A stretch of 64,000 nt of DNA from NCBI GenBank assembly GCA_023853785.1, contig JAJIRX010000555.1:310001-374000 (forward strand). The letters run 5' to 3'. The notes beneath the pieces are model-generated. The model worked only from the letters and a program-made list of their open reading frames with translations, was not told where the DNA came from and made no database searches. The stretch comes from Psilocybe azurescens (lineage: Eukaryota; Basidiomycota; Agaricomycetes; Agaricales; Agrocybaceae). Below are positions 61,365-64,000 of the stretch, piece after piece; the stretch's first letter is position 1, and each line of letters starts with the position of its first letter. The translations under genes and the position numbers were made by a program.

Positions 61365-61816
61365 ATGGGAGAATTATGGACACAACGACAAATGTGATGA
61401 AATGATCTTGATTGGTAAATTATGATAAAACGACATCTAGATCAGCCTAGGTCTAACGAAAGGCCAGGAGAGGCCCAGGTAGAAAGGCACAATAGCCGGT
61501 GTACTTACTCTCAACGTCACCGTTGGAAACTTGAATTCTGTCGTCTGTGTGTGCACTTATGCCTTAGATGCACAGATCCTTAAAAAAGAACGCCCGGGAC
61601 AATTGTCGTAGTAAGAAGTTCAGAATCTCAAATTTGGTGTCTGCAAAGGTTGTGCAGTGGAAGGTAGTTAGTTGGGCATGAGTTGGGCGTCAAAAACTGT
61701 AGCATGGGATGAAATGGTATCGGTCCAATTGAAATGATCCTTGTACACGGTCCAATCCGATTTACACAGAACTATGACGAATCAGGGCCAGCCACACTGA
61801 TTACTTAATCAAATCA
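61365..61816. other. Divergent promoter region, LRR gene / small membrane protein
   Basis: 452 bp. On the minus strand a consensus donor GTAAGT (complement near 61508) could belong to an intron in the LRR gene's 5' leader. No F-box coding sequence found here. Confidence 0.5.
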
Positions 61817-62155
61817 ATGTCATCCTCCACTTCCACCTCCTCAACTGCAAGGCCTGTATATAAACAATTTCAACAACCTCCAGCTCTGGATTCAAAGAGT
61901 CGGATTCCGGTAACGCCAGCAGTCCTGCGATCTATATTCGCCTCGTCGCGTTCTCCACATGAAGAACGTTCTATTTCCAGGATTGCATTCTTCCGGTATG
62001 TGCTTCCTCGTGCCGTTTGATTTACATGCTCAAAAGGTCTCTTTCCCGCAATCTTTAGCTTTGCAGGTTTCTTAATTAGCTGCATTGGCATAAGTTTTGC
62101 AGCTGCCAGGAACAGGGGCATCAAGGGGAGTGCAGCATTATTAGGTGTTGTGTGA
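61817..62155 (+). CDS. Small single-span membrane protein
   Basis: Two exons, 61817..61995 and 62059..62155, give 91 residues. The first ~55 residues are Ser/Thr/Arg-rich (MSSSTSTSSTARPVYKQF; SRSPHEERSISR), followed by one hydrophobic span (FAGFLISCIGISFAAA) and a short tail (RNRGIKGSAALLGVV). I do not recognise the family; the basic, Ser-rich N terminus with one C-terminal span suggests a mitochondrial or ER membrane protein. The acceptor at 62058 is chosen because the earlier AG at 62039 gives a wrong phase. Opposite-strand frames here are shadows. Confidence 0.6.
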
Positions 62156-62214
62156 CAAGGCCTCCGGTTTATGGTACTGGTGTCTATACATACAATACAC
62201 CCAGAAATCTGAAA

Positions 62215-64000
62215 CTAAAACAAATCCACGAGCTTCCGACCAGGGGAAATAACTCCAATGGCTTTGCTTGAAAGGTCAAACATGCTCCCCCCCTCATAAA
62301 CCACCAAATCACTTATATCGTCATCGATTCCACGTATACCAAGTAGTTTTTCGAGGTTGCTGGAAACTAGAGCATATGCCTCGTCCTTTGAGATTCTGCC
62401 ATTCGATTCTAGAGCGGCCTGTCATAATAAATGTCAAATTTTCATTCGTCTAGGACTATCGCGTTGACATACCCATTCAGCATCGAAGCGTGCATTTCGA
62501 GCCTCCGATGCACCCCGTACACCAATCCAACCACGATCCCTTGTTCGAGAAGCTTCACAAGTGCTGTGTCGTTAGAAAGAGGAGGGCCAGGCAATCTGGG
62601 GTATCATCTCAGGTTCTGGCATCCGAATATGACAAGCAGCGTCGCTCTTACATTCTTCTCTGATCCCATACTAAGGGAATTGGCCTAGATGGGTTTAGTA
62701 TAACACCAACGCCGGCGTCCCCTGTTTAGATTAATTGACGTGAGATGGGAACTATATATTTCAAAAAATCTCCATTGACTGACCAATTTCCTTCGCCAAA
62801 AGATGCGACTCAGTTGCACCGCTGAAAACCATCCTCATTCGCGAACCGATTTTGTCCTCAACATCTGCTTTCAAGATCAAAAGACTGGCCATAATATCCA
62901 TGCTATCCACTTCAATCACAAGTGGAACGACTCCCTGTTATTTAGTCGATTAGCAGCGTTTTCTTGAGGCTTCGAAATGTATCTGACCTCGGCAGCCTTT
63001 CTGAACCAGAATCCAGTTTCGTTATCGTCCGATTCCCAGCCATACAATAGTCTTCTTAGGCCAGCCAGCTGGGTGCTTACGCTAACGCCTCTTCCAGCAG
63101 AGAATGATTTACCCATAACGACATGCAGGGCCGCTACATCTTGCACGATGGCTCCGCGTTGCATGGCATGTAGTGAACCGGTGCGGAACGAAGTTGACAA
63201 TCCCGAAATAATGTGTGCATCCGAACCGGCTAGGTAAATCGGTTTCGCCAGTGACGAAATGGCCAGGGTAACTCCTGCTCGATATGCCGTCCTACATCTC
63301 CGCATAAGCGTCGCCCCACTGTCGTCACAAATGAACTTACAGTGCGTCACGAGTGCCGAACATGAGCGCATCCACAGCTCGAACAACAGCACCAGTATCG
63401 TCAAGGATTTTGGGGACATTACGCCTGAAAGCATCGTAGGTTTCTCCATCTGTAGTTGATGGCTCCCCTGTTATTTCTTCTAGTCCCAGAGGCGAACCAA
63501 ATGTCATCAATCCAGGGGCAATCGATCCTCCGCGTACGTCGAAAATCTTCGAACTTGGTTGCGATTCGATATCTACGCACATACCCATGCAAGTGATTTT
63601 TCCATCCTCCACAACGACAGACCCAAGTCCTGTTTCCTCCGACAGGTTACTGAAGACTTGTGCAATGTCTCCGTCTTCGGATTTCCTCCACACCTCTTTC
63701 ACGTTTATAAATACCACCTTACCTTCTAATTTCCTCCCTTCCAGAGGTGGAAGACCGTCCCATTTGATTGCTTCCTCTCGTTCTTTGTCCCAGTTTGGTG
63801 TCTCAGGCGCCTGTCTCCATCCATCCCCTTCCTTGCCCTTTCCGACCTCGATGTCAGTTTCTTCGTTTGTCTTAGATGGTACAGGTATCTGCAAGATGCC
63901 GTCAATCCACACCTTGACAGGAGTTGCGCCTAGACGAAGCGGATGAGAATCCCACAATACCACATCTGCATCGGTGCCTTCACTCAGAAGTCCGATACGA
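62215..64000 (-). CDS. Amidohydrolase-family protein, 5' partial, one apparent frameshift
   Basis: Metal-dependent amidohydrolase-like protein (imidazolonepropionase-type fold). The gene enters from beyond base 64000 with exons >64000..63341, 63291..62988, 62934..62784, 62721..62652, 62595..62473 and 62418..62215. The visible part has LLSEGTDADVVLWDSHPLR, VWIDGILQIPVPSK, SVVVEDGKITCMG, VRGGSIAPGLMTFGSPLG, AYRAGVTLAISS and the C-terminal VISPGRKLVDLF. The order suggests a swapped repeat: an amidohydrolase C-terminal block (DADVVLWDSHPLRLG) followed by a second N-terminal block, i.e. a tandem two-unit protein. The usual HxH metal motif is not evident in the visible second unit (TFGSPLG in its place). 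One base is missing at 62522..62523 before GVRGASEARNARFD. Substrate unknown. Confidence 0.72.

Noticed and set aside
13457..64000. Programmed ribosomal frameshifting as the cause of the slips
   Set aside because: Sites lack a common slippery heptamer, go in both directions and hit unrelated genes; sequence error is simpler.
1..64000. Transposons, viral remnants, CRISPR arrays, secondary-metabolite cluster
   Set aside because: No transposase, reverse transcriptase, terminal repeats, spacer arrays or PKS/NRPS/terpene signatures were seen in either strand.

Overview
The window reads as nuclear DNA of a filamentous basidiomycete, most likely an agaricomycete. Genes sit a few hundred bases apart on both strands and are cut by many short introns, mostly 46-60 nt. 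I could follow splice phase through almost every gene. The recognisable products are fungal housekeeping types (GINS subunit, NOB1, 3-isopropylmalate dehydrogenase, glycogen branching enzyme, KRE6-type glucan synthesis protein, Arp2/3 subunit, TRP-like channel). I saw no tRNA, rRNA, CRISPR array, intact transposon, virus or secondary-metabolite cluster. The species cannot be named from this.

Layout. 1-12 kb: 3' part of prefoldin subunit 2, a secreted CAP/PR-1-like protein, an 888-residue orphan (minus), a membrane-anchored short-chain dehydrogenase and a 571-residue orphan. 13.4-15.4 kb: an ACT-domain protein resembling the arginine sensor CASTOR. 15.4-18.2 kb is gene-poor. 18-28 kb: a small basic protein, a mitochondrial PP2C phosphatase (PTC5 type), a USP36-like deubiquitinase, a four-finger C2H2 protein and an F-box protein. 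29-46 kb is dense: KRE6, haspin kinase, PSF2, a TRP/YVC1-like channel of 23 exons, ARPC3, NOB1, LEU2 and GLC3. 46.1-48.1 kb is gene-poor. 48-64 kb: a RING protein, two convergent RhoGEF (DH-PH) genes, a GRR1-like leucine-rich-repeat protein without an F-box, a small single-membrane-span protein and an amidohydrolase cut by the right edge.

Several genes share divergent promoters: haspin/PSF2 (243 bp, with an ACGCGT box), TRP channel/ARPC3 (137 bp) and NOB1/LEU2 (318 bp). Prefoldin and Arp2/3 serve the actin cytoskeleton and the two RhoGEFs control it, but the window is not an operon-like pathway cluster.

The strongest unexpected signal concerns the sequence itself. From 13 kb to the right end, ten otherwise intact conserved genes need about sixteen one- or two-base corrections, nearly all inside homopolymer runs, to keep conserved motifs in frame. 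Uncorrected homopolymer errors are the simplest explanation, and naive annotation would break these genes. Genuine gene-structure oddities are three GC-AG introns, a 5-nt micro-exon in the channel gene and a run of tiny exons in KRE6. I did not find a convincing new biological system.
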